A stretch of 64,000 nucleotides of DNA. Origin: Desulfonema magnum (lineage in GTDB: Bacteria; Desulfobacterota; Desulfobacteria; Desulfobacterales; 4be13). The notes under the pieces were generated by a model, which was not told the origin of the DNA, ran no database searches, and saw only the letters and a list, made by a program, of their open reading frames with translations. Both the position numbers and the translations under genes were made by a program. Shown here one piece after another: positions 19,172-27,056 of this stretch; the stretch's first letter is position 1, and the number at the start of each line of letters is the position of its first letter. Where the stretch lies: the NCBI RefSeq assembly GCF_017377395.1, contig NZ_CP061800.1, positions 1,488,001-1,552,000 on the forward strand, written 5' to 3'.

Positions 19172-19268
19172 CTGCCGGAAACTCTTTTTGCCACCCCGGA
19201 TGAGTCTTAACTTAATGGCAGTGACGCAAACCATGGGAACGAGGAAAACAAAGAAAATGTCTGTTGCG

Positions 19269-19355
19269 CCGGAGTGCCAAACTTGCAGTTTGGCAATCTC
19301 TCCGATATCCGCCAGACCGGGACTTTTCTGCCAAACTGCAAGTTTGGCACTCCGG
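19269..19355. repeat. Inverted repeat D (CCGGAGTGCCAAACTT), copy 1
   Basis: Arms CCGGAGTGCCAAACTTGCAG and complement, each containing a small palindrome (CCAAACTTGCAGTTTGG). A second copy is at 39635-39719, upstream of the gene at 39764. Confidence 0.82.
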
Positions 19356-19434
19356 ATAATCTTACAACGAAACATAAAAATGAGATCAAAAATTCTCACT
19401 TCTCTTTTTTTTATTAACAGGTTGATCTGTAAAA

Positions 19435-20079
19435 ATGAACATTCGGCGATGTTTTGAAATACTTGAAATTAATATGGGGGCTTCTTCCGAAGAAGTAAAA
19501 AAAGCACATAAAGATTTGGTCTTTATCTGGCATCCGGACCGTGTCACTTCCAAAAATCCCCGGCTGAAACAAAAAGCCGAAAAAAAATTAAAGGAAATCA
19601 ACGCGGCTTATACAAATGTATTATCTTTTTTATCCGAAAATCCGGGATGTTATAAGACGACAAAACATAAATCTGATAATGAACCAGAGGAAGAAACCTC
19701 AGCCCCTTCCCAAGATACAGATGAAGCAGATAAAGTTAGTGTTTATTTCAGACAGGGGATTGCTTATGGTGAAGCCAATAAACATCGCCAGGCCATAAAA
19801 TCTTTTACCAAGGCTATCCGTCTCAGACCGAACCATGCAAATGCCTACTACAATCGGGGTGTCGCTTATAACAACACAGGAAATTATAAGCGGGCCATAA
19901 AGGATTTTACCCAGGCTGTTCATCTGGATCCAAATTATTCTCTGGCTTATATTTACCGGGGATACATCTATGCGGATTTAGATGATTTTGAGCGTGCATG
20001 CAGCGATTTTCAGAAAGCGTATGAACTGGGAAATAGCGTGGGAACAGAATGGGCCAGAAAAAGAGGATTTTGCCTCTGA
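19435..20079 (+). CDS. J-domain protein with C-terminal TPR repeats
   Basis: 214 residues. Residues 1-65 are a DnaJ-type J domain (CFEILEINMGASSEEVKKAH, then the essential HPD in FIWHPDRVT, then KEINAAYTNV). After an acidic linker (about 75-100), three TPR motifs follow, e.g. SVYFRQGIAYGEANKHRQAI, AYYNRGVAYNNTGNYKRAIK and AYIYRGYIYADLDDFERACS. The protein is probably an Hsp70 co-chaperone, or uses the J domain to recruit DnaK to a TPR-bound client. No signal peptide. It converges with the SpoIIE gene on the other strand, 18 bp away. No DnaK gene is in the window. Confidence 0.88.
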   Translation: MNIRRCFEILEINMGASSEEVKKAHKDLVFIWHPDRVTSKNPRLKQKAEKKLKEINAAYTNVLSFLSENPGCYKTTKHKSDNEPEEETSAPSQDTDEADKVSVYFRQGIAYGEANKHRQAIKSFTKAIRLRPNHANAYYNRGVAYNNTGNYKRAIKDFTQAVHLDPNYSLAYIYRGYIYADLDDFERACSDFQKAYELGNSVGTEWARKRGFCL

Positions 20080-20097
20080 ATCAGAATCATTCCTAAG

Positions 20098-22206
20098 TCA
20101 TGGTTTTTTTCTTAACTGTTTAAAAGCGAATCCCACCATTGTCAGATCATCCCGCCTTTCATTATCCCCCCTGAATTCTTCAAACGTCTGAATAAATACT
20201 TCCCGTTGTTCCTCAAAAGGGAGACGCACGTTTTCTTTCAGCAATTTTTTAAATCGGCTGGTGCCGAACCTTCGCCTCTTTTTTCCCCCGACCTGATCTG
20301 TAAATCCGTCTGTTGCCATATAAAAAGACATCCCTTTTTCAAGCCGAATCGTATGATTGGTGAAATTGAATTTCAGATCGGATTTTTTATAGCCAATGCT
20401 TTGCCTGTCTCCCTTGATGACCTTTACCTCATCATTGTGAACATAGTACAGGGGCAGTCTTGCGCCCGCAAACGTAAGGGCAAAATAGTAAGGTTCGGGC
20501 GCGCCGGGCCATCTGAGGTCAGACACAAAACATATGGCGGCATCCAGGCCGTCGTCAGAAGGTGCGTCCTTTTTATCCTGCTGAAGTGATGTCTTGACGA
20601 TGAAATTCAGTTCTTTCAGTATCTGGGCAGGATTCCGACACCCTTCATCCTTTATGATTCTTCTCAGGCCGGAAGACGCGATCATGGTCATAAACGCGCC
20701 GGGAATGCCGTGCCCCGTGCAGTCAATCACTGCAATCACAAAGCCGCTCTCAAAAGAATCCTTAAAAAAGATATCTCCGCCCACAACATCCCTGGGCATC
20801 CAGATCACAAAGCTGTCCGGGAGATAAATACTCGTTCCGTCCAAATTCGGCAGCAAAGAGCTTTGTATGACTTTGGCATACCGGATGCTGCTCATTATCT
20901 TCTGATTCGCTTCCTCGACCTGCTCAAGGGTCTGGTTGATCTCACTGTTCTTGAGATTGAGCTGTTTTTTTGTCTCTTCGGCTTCTTGAAGCGCCTCATT
21001 TAACTCATTATTTTTTAAATTAACCTGTTTTTTTGCTTCCTTGATCTGTACAAGCATTTCATTTAACTTGTCATTTTTGAGATGAAGCTGTTTTTTGGCT
21101 TCCTCAGCTTCCCGGAGGGTTTTGTTCAGTTCAATATTTTTGAGATTAAGCTGTTTCTTTGCTTCCTCAGCTTGGCGGAGACTTTCGTTTGACTCAGTAT
21201 TTTTCAGCTTTAGCTGGTGTTTTGCTTCCTCGACTTCCTGGAGAGTTTCATTTAACTTGATATTCTGCTGACTGAGCTGTTCTTTTACGACCGTAAAATT
21301 TTTATTGGTCTGTTTTACCGCATCCATTATCTGCTGTCGTTTGGCAGATTCAGCTTTTTTGAAAGCTTCCAGATTTTGCTTTTCTTCGGTAATGTCCCGG
21401 GTGATTCCGATGATACCCATAATCTTGTCATCATGTCCGTAGTAAATGGTTCTGAGCGTATGCAGCAGGATTTTTCTGTTTTCCGAATTTGTGACCCATT
21501 CTTCGCTGAATTTTTGTTCAATTTTAGTGAGAACCTCTTCATCCTGTTTACGGAAGCGTTCGCCTATTTTTTCCGGAAAAATGTCCAAATCCGTTTTTCC
21601 GATAATTTTGTTCTTATGAACTCCCGCAAATTCCGCAAACGCGGTATTGCATCCCAGGTAAACGCCTTTCTTGTCTTTACAAAAGATCATATACGGAACC
21701 GAATCAATCAGGCCCTCTGCAAACGTCAGCGTCTTTTTCAGCACATTTTCTATTCGTTTGTATCTGGAAATCTCATGAAACGTCTGCTGAATGATCCGTT
21801 TGTTTCCGGCCATTGTCACAGAAGCGGTGATATAAACAGGTATAATTTTTTTTGATCGGGTTATCACTTCTCCTTCATAGGCAAATCCATAGTTCTGTTC
21901 ATAACCGAAATTATATTTTCTCTCTGTCTGAATCTTAAATGTTCTGACATAATATTCAGCTTTTTCAGGCGGATGAAGCGTTAATTGAAGATATCCGACA
22001 ATCTCCTCCCGTGTCTTTTCAAAAAGCAATTCTGCTGATTTGTTGCAGTTAATGATCAGTCCCCGCTCAGTTTCGACCCATATAATTGCATCTTTTGAAT
22101 GTTCAAATGCAACTCTGTACTCTTCCACTTCCAACACGACCACCCGCTGGCGCAATTCTTTTAATTCAGCGATAAGCTGTGTTTTGTCTTTGTCTTCATC
22201 TTTCAT
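20098..22206 (-). CDS. Cytoplasmic PAS-PAS-coiled-coil-SpoIIE protein phosphatase
   Basis: About 702 residues. PAS 1 (about 30-150) includes YRVAFEHSKDAIIWVETERG; PAS 2 (about 165-280) includes GLIDSVPYMIFCKDKKGVYL and ends IGITRDITEEK. A long coiled coil (about 300-440) is built from roughly six copies of a 21-residue, three-heptad unit of the type LNETLQEVEEAKHQLKLKN. The C-terminal PP2C/SpoIIE domain has VGGDIFFKD, VIDCTGHGIPGAFMTM, LDAAICF and DGFTDQVGG. No transmembrane segments, so it should sense an internal signal. The catalytic domain is closely related to that of 7308-9404. The ATG at 22204-22206 has GGAGACC before it and is preferred to an upstream start 16 codons earlier. Target proteins are not encoded nearby. 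Confidence 0.88.
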   Translation of the reverse strand: MKDEDKDKTQLIAELKELRQRVVVLEVEEYRVAFEHSKDAIIWVETERGLIINCNKSAELLFEKTREEIVGYLQLTLHPPEKAEYYVRTFKIQTERKYNFGYEQNYGFAYEGEVITRSKKIIPVYITASVTMAGNKRIIQQTFHEISRYKRIENVLKKTLTFAEGLIDSVPYMIFCKDKKGVYLGCNTAFAEFAGVHKNKIIGKTDLDIFPEKIGERFRKQDEEVLTKIEQKFSEEWVTNSENRKILLHTLRTIYYGHDDKIMGIIGITRDITEEKQNLEAFKKAESAKRQQIMDAVKQTNKNFTVVKEQLSQQNIKLNETLQEVEEAKHQLKLKNTESNESLRQAEEAKKQLNLKNIELNKTLREAEEAKKQLHLKNDKLNEMLVQIKEAKKQVNLKNNELNEALQEAEETKKQLNLKNSEINQTLEQVEEANQKIMSSIRYAKVIQSSLLPNLDGTSIYLPDSFVIWMPRDVVGGDIFFKDSFESGFVIAVIDCTGHGIPGAFMTMIASSGLRRIIKDEGCRNPAQILKELNFIVKTSLQQDKKDAPSDDGLDAAICFVSDLRWPGAPEPYYFALTFAGARLPLYYVHNDEVKVIKGDRQSIGYKKSDLKFNFTNHTIRLEKGMSFYMATDGFTDQVGGKKRRRFGTSRFKKLLKENVRLPFEEQREVFIQTFEEFRGDNERRDDLTMVGFAFKQLRKKP

Positions 22207-22325
22207 TTCCGGTCTCCAAGCCAGATATCCGCCCATCTTCACTTTTAAAGCCAAAGCTGCTCAACATCTATATTCTGTTTTATTTTCGCCTCTGTATTCG
22301 TTGAAAGGCTGAATAAAGATCTGAA

Positions 22326-23033
22326 TTATTCATTTGCTGGTCCGACCGGCATGATATAAAGAGGATGTTCGTTCGCATCAAGATTCATTATTTTTTTCAA
22401 ATCATTGTCATCAAAAGCGCCGACAGGGACAGTACAAAGCCCTGATGAAACTGCCTGTAAAAAGACATTCTGGGCCGCATGTCCCACCTCTATGTGGACA
22501 TATCTTATGCCCCGCTCGCCATATTTTCTCGTTGTCCGCTCATAAACCGCGCAAAATACCAGAACAACAGGGGCCTTTTTTATGGCACTCTGACCTAATG
22601 CGGCACGGCAGAGTGCCGCTCTTTTATCACCTTCTGCGGTCTTTATCAGTTCATGTGTGTGAGGTTTGTATTTGTAAATACCCGCGTCAGGCTTATCTGC
22701 TTTTCCTACTGCAACATAGATCTCAAGGGGGTAAAGCGCACCCGCCGAAGGTGCGGTTCTGAATCCCTCCGCGTGTGTCATTCCCTGGGCAGCCCAGAGC
22801 AACTGAGAAATTTCAGCGAGCGTGACAGCCCTCTCACCGTAAGTTCTGACGGACCGCCTTTCATGTAATGCTCTTTCCACGGACACGTCGCTGTCATATC
22901 GGGATTCAGGGAGTTTTATAACCTTTGACGTATTTTTGGCAACCATAGTGTCATACCTCCCTATTTGAAAGAATGTGACCATAATCAGCAGGATTATCCC
23001 GCCAATAATAATTTTTTTCAAGGATTTATTCAT
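22326..23033 (-). CDS. SagB/ThcOx-type nitroreductase-family oxidoreductase with membrane anchor
   Basis: About 235 residues. An N-terminal helix (KKIIIGGIILLIMVTFFQI) anchors it in, or exports it through, the membrane. The rest is the FMN-binding nitroreductase fold of SagB-like dehydrogenases: ALHERRSVRTYGER, LAEISQLLWAAQGMT, RTAPSAGALYPLEIYV, HIEVGHAAQNVFLQAVSSGL, PVGAFDD and the terminal PLYIMPVGPA. In peptide clusters such enzymes oxidise azolines, but no cyclodehydratase gene lies here. Stand-alone exported homologues are common in anaerobes and have no assigned substrate. The start is uncertain: ATGs at 23031-23033 and 23040-23042 are both preceded by repeat DNA without a good ribosome site. 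Confidence 0.82.
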   Translation of the reverse strand: MNKSLKKIIIGGIILLIMVTFFQIGRYDTMVAKNTSKVIKLPESRYDSDVSVERALHERRSVRTYGERAVTLAEISQLLWAAQGMTHAEGFRTAPSAGALYPLEIYVAVGKADKPDAGIYKYKPHTHELIKTAEGDKRAALCRAALGQSAIKKAPVVLVFCAVYERTTRKYGERGIRYVHIEVGHAAQNVFLQAVSSGLCTVPVGAFDDNDLKKIMNLDANEHPLYIMPVGPANE

Positions 23034-23044
23034 ATAAACGGCCA

Positions 23045-23540
23045 TGAGCGGTCCGCTCACAACGAAACATGAAAGAACTTTTAACTTCAGTCACTTTATT
23101 AACTTCAGTCACTTCGGACACTTTCATATAAACGGCCATGAGCTGCCGGTCACAACGAACGATGAAAATTTTATATTTTTTCCTAACACCTAACACTTAA
23201 CACCTAACACTAAACACCTGACACCTGACACCTGACACTTTCATATAAACTCCCATGAACTGCCGGTCACAACGAACGATGAAAGTTTTGTAGTTCTTCC
23301 TGACACTTAACACTTAACACTTAACACTTAACACCTGACACCTGACACTTTCATATAAACGGCCATGAACTGCCGGTCACAACGAATGATGAAAGTTTTA
23401 CAGTTTTTCCTAACACTTAACACTTAACACTTAACACCTGACACTTTCATATAAACGGCCATGAGCGGTCCGCTCACAGCGAAACATGAAAGTTTTACAG
23501 TTTTTCCTAACACTTAACACTTAACACCTGACACTTTCAT
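23045..23540. repeat. Tandem field: repeat F alternating with a heptamer array
   Basis: Five to six copies of a unit beginning TTTCATATAAACGGCCATGA and continuing through CACAACGAACGATGAAA (about 23027, 23123, 23240, 23349, 23443, 23535). They alternate with runs of 7-bp units (CTAACAC, TTAACAC, CTGACAC). Unit spacing is about 92-117 bp. The field lies directly upstream of the SagB-like gene. Single copies of repeat F are at 48406-48445 and 58852-58894. Confidence 0.85.
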
Positions 23541-23646
23541 ATAAACGCTCATGAAAAAGCTGGTTTTTTCACTCCCCGGTTATGAAAATATTTTCAGTCA
23601 GAACAGATAAAAAACCCGGGGTTTCAGACAGTATTTTCATGGTAAA
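23541..23646. repeat. Hairpin repeat A, copy 4
   Basis: Begins ATAAACGCTCATGAAAAAGC and ends ATTTTCATGGTAAA. It is slightly longer than other copies because of an insertion in the centre. Confidence 0.78.
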
Positions 23647-23677
23647 AGCCCGTCATAATGAATGATGAAAGTTTTAT

Positions 23678-23824
23678 AAGTACCTAATCATAAGTTTTTA
23701 ATATTCGCCCGAGAAAGAAACCCGGCTTTTTTTCCGGAATGACGCATCTCCGACAAAGGAAAAAGCCGGGTTTCTCCGCTGCCCGCAGAAAAAAAATATA
23801 TAAAAAACTTTTGCTCAGGTACTT
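23678..23824. mobile_element. MITE-like repeat B2, copy 1
   Basis: 147 bp bounded by AAGTACCTAATCATAAG and the complement of TTTGCTCAGGTACTT. The inner hairpin AGAAACCCGGCTTTTTTTCC / GGAAAAAGCCGGGTTTCT is shared with repeat B. Sister copies are at 29415-29559 and 31088-31234. Confidence 0.7.
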
Positions 23825-24109
23825 AATTTTTTCCTGACACCGACCACTGAACACCAGACACCCTGTCAGATATTTGCAAAAAAGAATTCCAGTGCAGATT
23901 ATTCAAATATAATCAGATATTTATAATGATGACACAAATCTATAAACAATTTATTATATATACTATGAAAAAATATCTGTGCAACAAGTTTTATAAAATT
24001 CACCTGATCTTAAAAAAAATAATAATGATTCAAGAAAATTATGGTGATACTGTTTAAAAAATCAGCTAATATTGCTGAAGATCAGCAGAAGGATATCATC
24101 GCAGGCCGC

Positions 24110-24566
24110 ATGATTGATGACTCGGACGGAGCATGATTTTTCCGCGGAGAGCCTGGGCATTTTGATAACTTGATGACAAGGGCAGGGGCTTTATGGCCCC
24201 TGGTGCTATGATTTTGGGGAAATGGAATCTGTTTGGCGTATTTGGTGGGGCATTGGTCTTTGGGTTTGCTGACGCATTGCAGATCAAATTGCAAATTTCA
24301 GGGGGTCGTGTGCCTTACCAAATTCTCGGTATGATGCTGGGGTGATGAAAATGTTTCCAAGGCTCTGAAAAAGCTGATCCCATTTTTGTTCCCCGCATTT
24401 TTTAACTGGCTGATTTTTAAGTCATAAAAAAAATACGGAATAAAAATGGGATCGCAATTGTCAGCCCGGTTTGTGACATTTTCATCACCCCAGTATGATA
24501 CCTTTCGTTGATAATGATTGTGCCGCACCAGCGACGGACGGCGTTCCTTATGAACAAGACAGGTAA
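24110..24566 (+). pseudogene. Decayed C-terminal end of an ABC sugar/nucleoside permease, split by MITE-155
   Basis: Plus-strand translation from about 24180 gives [19 protein letters not shown] followed by [20 protein letters not shown]. This is the hallmark end of BPD_transp_2 permeases (simple-sugar, nucleoside and BMP-family importers). Just upstream, in another frame, PGHFDNLMT fits the preceding family motif, so at least one frameshift is present. The frame then enters the MITE at 24338-24492. After the element, MIPFVDNDCAAPATDGVPYE ends at TAA 24564-24566, like the usual APAxxGVPY terminus. Nothing resembling the N-terminal two thirds or the partner genes is found. This is a remnant of a lost transporter, not a working gene. 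Boundaries are approximate. Confidence 0.72.
24338..24492. mobile_element. MITE-155, copy 2 (inverted relative to copy 1)
   Basis: 155 bp with the same 17-bp terminal inverted repeats as at 2461. It is flanked by GTATGATGC (24329-24337) and GTATGATAC (24493-24501), a 9-bp target duplication with one mismatch. It interrupts the permease remnant. Confidence 0.88.
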
Positions 24567-24667
24567 TAAAATGCTCCGGTCCGAAGCATCAGAAAATTTG
24601 AAAAGCAAAGCTCCAATTCAGGATATACTGACAAACTTCTTAAAAGGAAATCATTCTTTATAAATAA

Positions 24668-25000
24668 TTGGACTTTGGACGAAATATCAACCCAAAATGA
24701 AAATGTTATATATCACACTGATTTAATAATATAAAACATTAACTATTTAAAATAATTATAAAATATTATTTATCATTCTATCATATTGATATTTTTGTTA
24801 ATTATTTATTTGGGAGTTTGAGCAACTGCTGATTTTCCCAAACTCCCGAATAAATATATTTCAATAAAATCAGACTATTATAGCTAAATACAGAAAAATA
24901 GCTATAACCGTTTGATATTATTTGCATTTAATGACAATTAAAAATAATGTAATTATTTTAGACAATTGTTTTAAAGCAAATTTGTTTGTCCAAAGTCCAA
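24668..25000. mobile_element. MITE-333, copy 1
   Basis: 333-bp AT-rich element with perfect 13-bp terminal inverted repeats TTGGACTTTGGAC / GTCCAAAGTCCAA, and AAATAA directly repeated on both sides (24662-24667, 25001-25006). It contains an internal hairpin TTTGGGAGTTTG / CAAACTCCCGAA. A nearly identical second copy starts 109 bp later. No coding capacity. Confidence 0.85.
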
Positions 25001-25108
25001 AAATAAACGTAAAGAATTTAATCGCTGATTTCCATCTGTGACTGCCGGCTTTTCGTCACTTGTTTGTGTCAGACAGACTACAGGAAGCGGACATTACATA
25101 CTTTCTTT

Positions 25109-25441
25109 TTGGACTTTGGACAAAATATCAACCCAAAATGAAAATGTTATATATCACACTGATTTAATAATATAAGACATTAACTATTTAAAATAATTAT
25201 AAAATATTATTTGTCATTCTATCATATTGATATTTTTGTTAATTATTTATTTGGGAGTTTGAGCAACTGCTGATTTTCCCAAACTCCCGAATAAATATAT
25301 TTCAATAAAATCAGACCATTATAGCTAAATACAGAAAAATAGCTATAACCGTTTGATATTATTTGCATTTAATGACAATTAAAAATAATGTAATTATTTT
25401 AGACAATTGTTTTAAAGCAAATTTGTTTGTCCAAAGTCCAA
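25109..25441. mobile_element. MITE-333, copy 2, inserted in an open reading frame
   Basis: Same length, orientation and termini as copy 1, with only a handful of substitutions visible (for example A/G at the TATAAAACATT / TATAAGACATT position). Flanks TTCTTT and TTTTTT would be an imperfect 6-bp target duplication. Its right end cuts the minus-strand reading frame described at 25442-25634. Confidence 0.83.
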
Positions 25442-25634
25442 TTTTTTGAAAACTTGGAATAAAAATATCCTCATCTTCAAAATTTTTTACAAGTGTTTCC
25501 ACATTAAAATCATATGTTTCAGTATGTATTTGCCTTTTTTCCGGCGGAATATCTAAAATCTGAACTTCTTCATCTTTATATAGGAAAAAGGATATCTGCA
25601 AATTTTTTAGATTTATTTCCCATTGCTGTAACAC
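25442..25634 (-). pseudogene. Hypothetical small protein truncated by MITE-333
   Basis: Minus-strand frame starting at a GTG (25632-25634) reads MLQQWEINLKNLQISFFLYK, later RQIHTETYDFNVETLVKNFE and DIFIPSFQK, then enters the MITE terminus (GLWTNKFA is element sequence). Skipping the element rejoins the frame to KRKYVMSASCSLSDTNK and a stop near 25050, which suggests an original protein of about 80 residues or more. The frame also stays open for about 23 codons upstream of the GTG without an ATG. I do not recognise the family. It could be the remains of a larger gene. Confidence 0.45.
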
Positions 25635-25816
25635 CTTTTTAGTATTCTCATTATTTCTTCGCCTGACAATTCGAGAGAGAATTTCCCGGGCTGCGCTGAA
25701 ATTTCATTTCAACACGCCTTCAAAAAGTGTGAGCTGCTTTTTGGATAAAATAAAAGTCACCAAAAATCAGAAACAGATCTGAGGCAGGGATTGGTTTTCG
25801 AAATTGATATGAGAAA

Positions 25817-26971
25817 TTATTTAAGCGTAAGGTTATCTAAGAATTCAAGGTCTTTTGTCTGGCTGTTTTTAGTGCCGATGGTAAGCACCTCAATCTTGTT
25901 ATCTTTTGATCTGCTGAAATAAAGGCGTCCCTTATATCCGAATATCACCTCCAGAATGGTATGCCGGCTTTTTTTTCCGAACACTTTTCTTTTAATTGTC
26001 ACGATATCAGGGTTTTCGTTCAGTTGGTGAATGATCTCCTCACCTTTTATTTTCAAGTCATCTGAAAGCCCGGCAAAGCCGCTGATAGCCCTTTCATTAA
26101 TGGACAAATTTTTGTAAAGCGCTCTGAATCGCTTGGCATCCGAGTCCTTTATTTTTGGCTTGCTTTCTTTACGCCCGCCTTTTTCAAGGCGTTTTATTTC
26201 TTCTTTTAAGGTGTTGATTTCCTCCTGCTGCTCATTCTGGAGCGCAAGATTTTTTTTGAATTTTTCCTCAAGCGCGACAATTTCTTCTATCATCTCATCT
26301 TCATTCCGGCTGGCCTTGACCTTCTCATTTTCAAGCGTTTTTTTTATTCGTGCGGATTCAGAACTCAGTTTTTCGCGCTCCCGCTCCAGGGATTTTAATG
26401 TTTCAAAATGATTTTTCTCCTGTTCAAGGAGCCGGTCTATTTCCCTGGCCTTCTCCGATTCTGCCTGTCTGAGCTTTCGGACACCTGCCCTGTAATAAAA
26501 ATAAAGCACAAGCAGAACGATCAGGATATAAGAAAAGAGGATTACATTCGAAAACAGCGTATTATGACCGATCTTCAGGTCAATGACAACCTCGGGACCT
26601 TCATTCATAAGCCTGTAATTATCCGCAGCGATTTCCATGAGATCCGGAGGCCGCAGAGGATCTGAAAATTCTTCTTCAAAAACTGGCGGATATAAAATTT
26701 TACCTCGTTTTGTAATGACAGTTACATTTAAGTTTACACCCCATGATATCAGGGGCTTGCTCTGAATATAGAGATCAATATTTTTCTCAATGGCATCTTT
26801 CAGCCTGAGACTTCCGTCAAACAGATGGCCTGTGTCGCCGATATAAATTTCTTCAATCTCGTCTGCATACCTGTGCCTGAGATGGTTCTCTGTGTATTGT
26901 ATTGAAAATATATAAAGAACCGGCGGTAAAAGAATACATAAGATAAATATTTTAAACGAAAAAAATTTCAT
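25817..26971 (-). CDS. Bitopic membrane protein with sensor-like loop, coiled coil and a RelE/ParE-like C-terminus
   Basis: 384 residues. A TM at about 5-24 is followed by an extracytoplasmic loop (25-145, containing DTGHLFDGSLRLKDAIE), a second TM at about 146-166 (ILFSYILIVLLVLYFYYRAG), then a Glu/Lys-rich coiled coil (about 170-275). The end (about 290-384) reads like the small beta-sheet fold of RelE/ParE/HigB toxins: KSRHTILEVIFGYKGRLYFS and KIEVLTIGTKNSQTKDLEFL. That similarity is by eye and may be only structural. No kinase, cyclase or phosphatase domain is present. The two-TM-plus-coil layout is that of a receptor whose output domain is unfamiliar. A 7-bp-period array lies between its start and the TPR gene upstream. 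Confidence 0.7.
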   Translation of the reverse strand: MKFFSFKIFILCILLPPVLYIFSIQYTENHLRHRYADEIEEIYIGDTGHLFDGSLRLKDAIEKNIDLYIQSKPLISWGVNLNVTVITKRGKILYPPVFEEEFSDPLRPPDLMEIAADNYRLMNEGPEVVIDLKIGHNTLFSNVILFSYILIVLLVLYFYYRAGVRKLRQAESEKAREIDRLLEQEKNHFETLKSLEREREKLSSESARIKKTLENEKVKASRNEDEMIEEIVALEEKFKKNLALQNEQQEEINTLKEEIKRLEKGGRKESKPKIKDSDAKRFRALYKNLSINERAISGFAGLSDDLKIKGEEIIHQLNENPDIVTIKRKVFGKKSRHTILEVIFGYKGRLYFSRSKDNKIEVLTIGTKNSQTKDLEFLDNLTLK

Positions 26972-26972
26972 T

Positions 26973-27056
26973 GGTGTCTGTTGTCCGGTGTCTGGTGTTC
27001 AGTGTTTAATAATTGTCAGTATTAAATATTAAACACTAAACACCAAAACATCAAGT
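26973..27056. repeat. 7-bp-period array between the TPR lipoprotein and the membrane protein
   Basis: Reads in heptads GGTGTCT GTTGTCC GG..., switching to TTAAACA, CTAAACA, CCAAAAC in the right half, so the two halves are roughly complementary and can pair. It fills the whole gap between two minus-strand genes and ends at the start codon of the downstream one. Confidence 0.75.
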
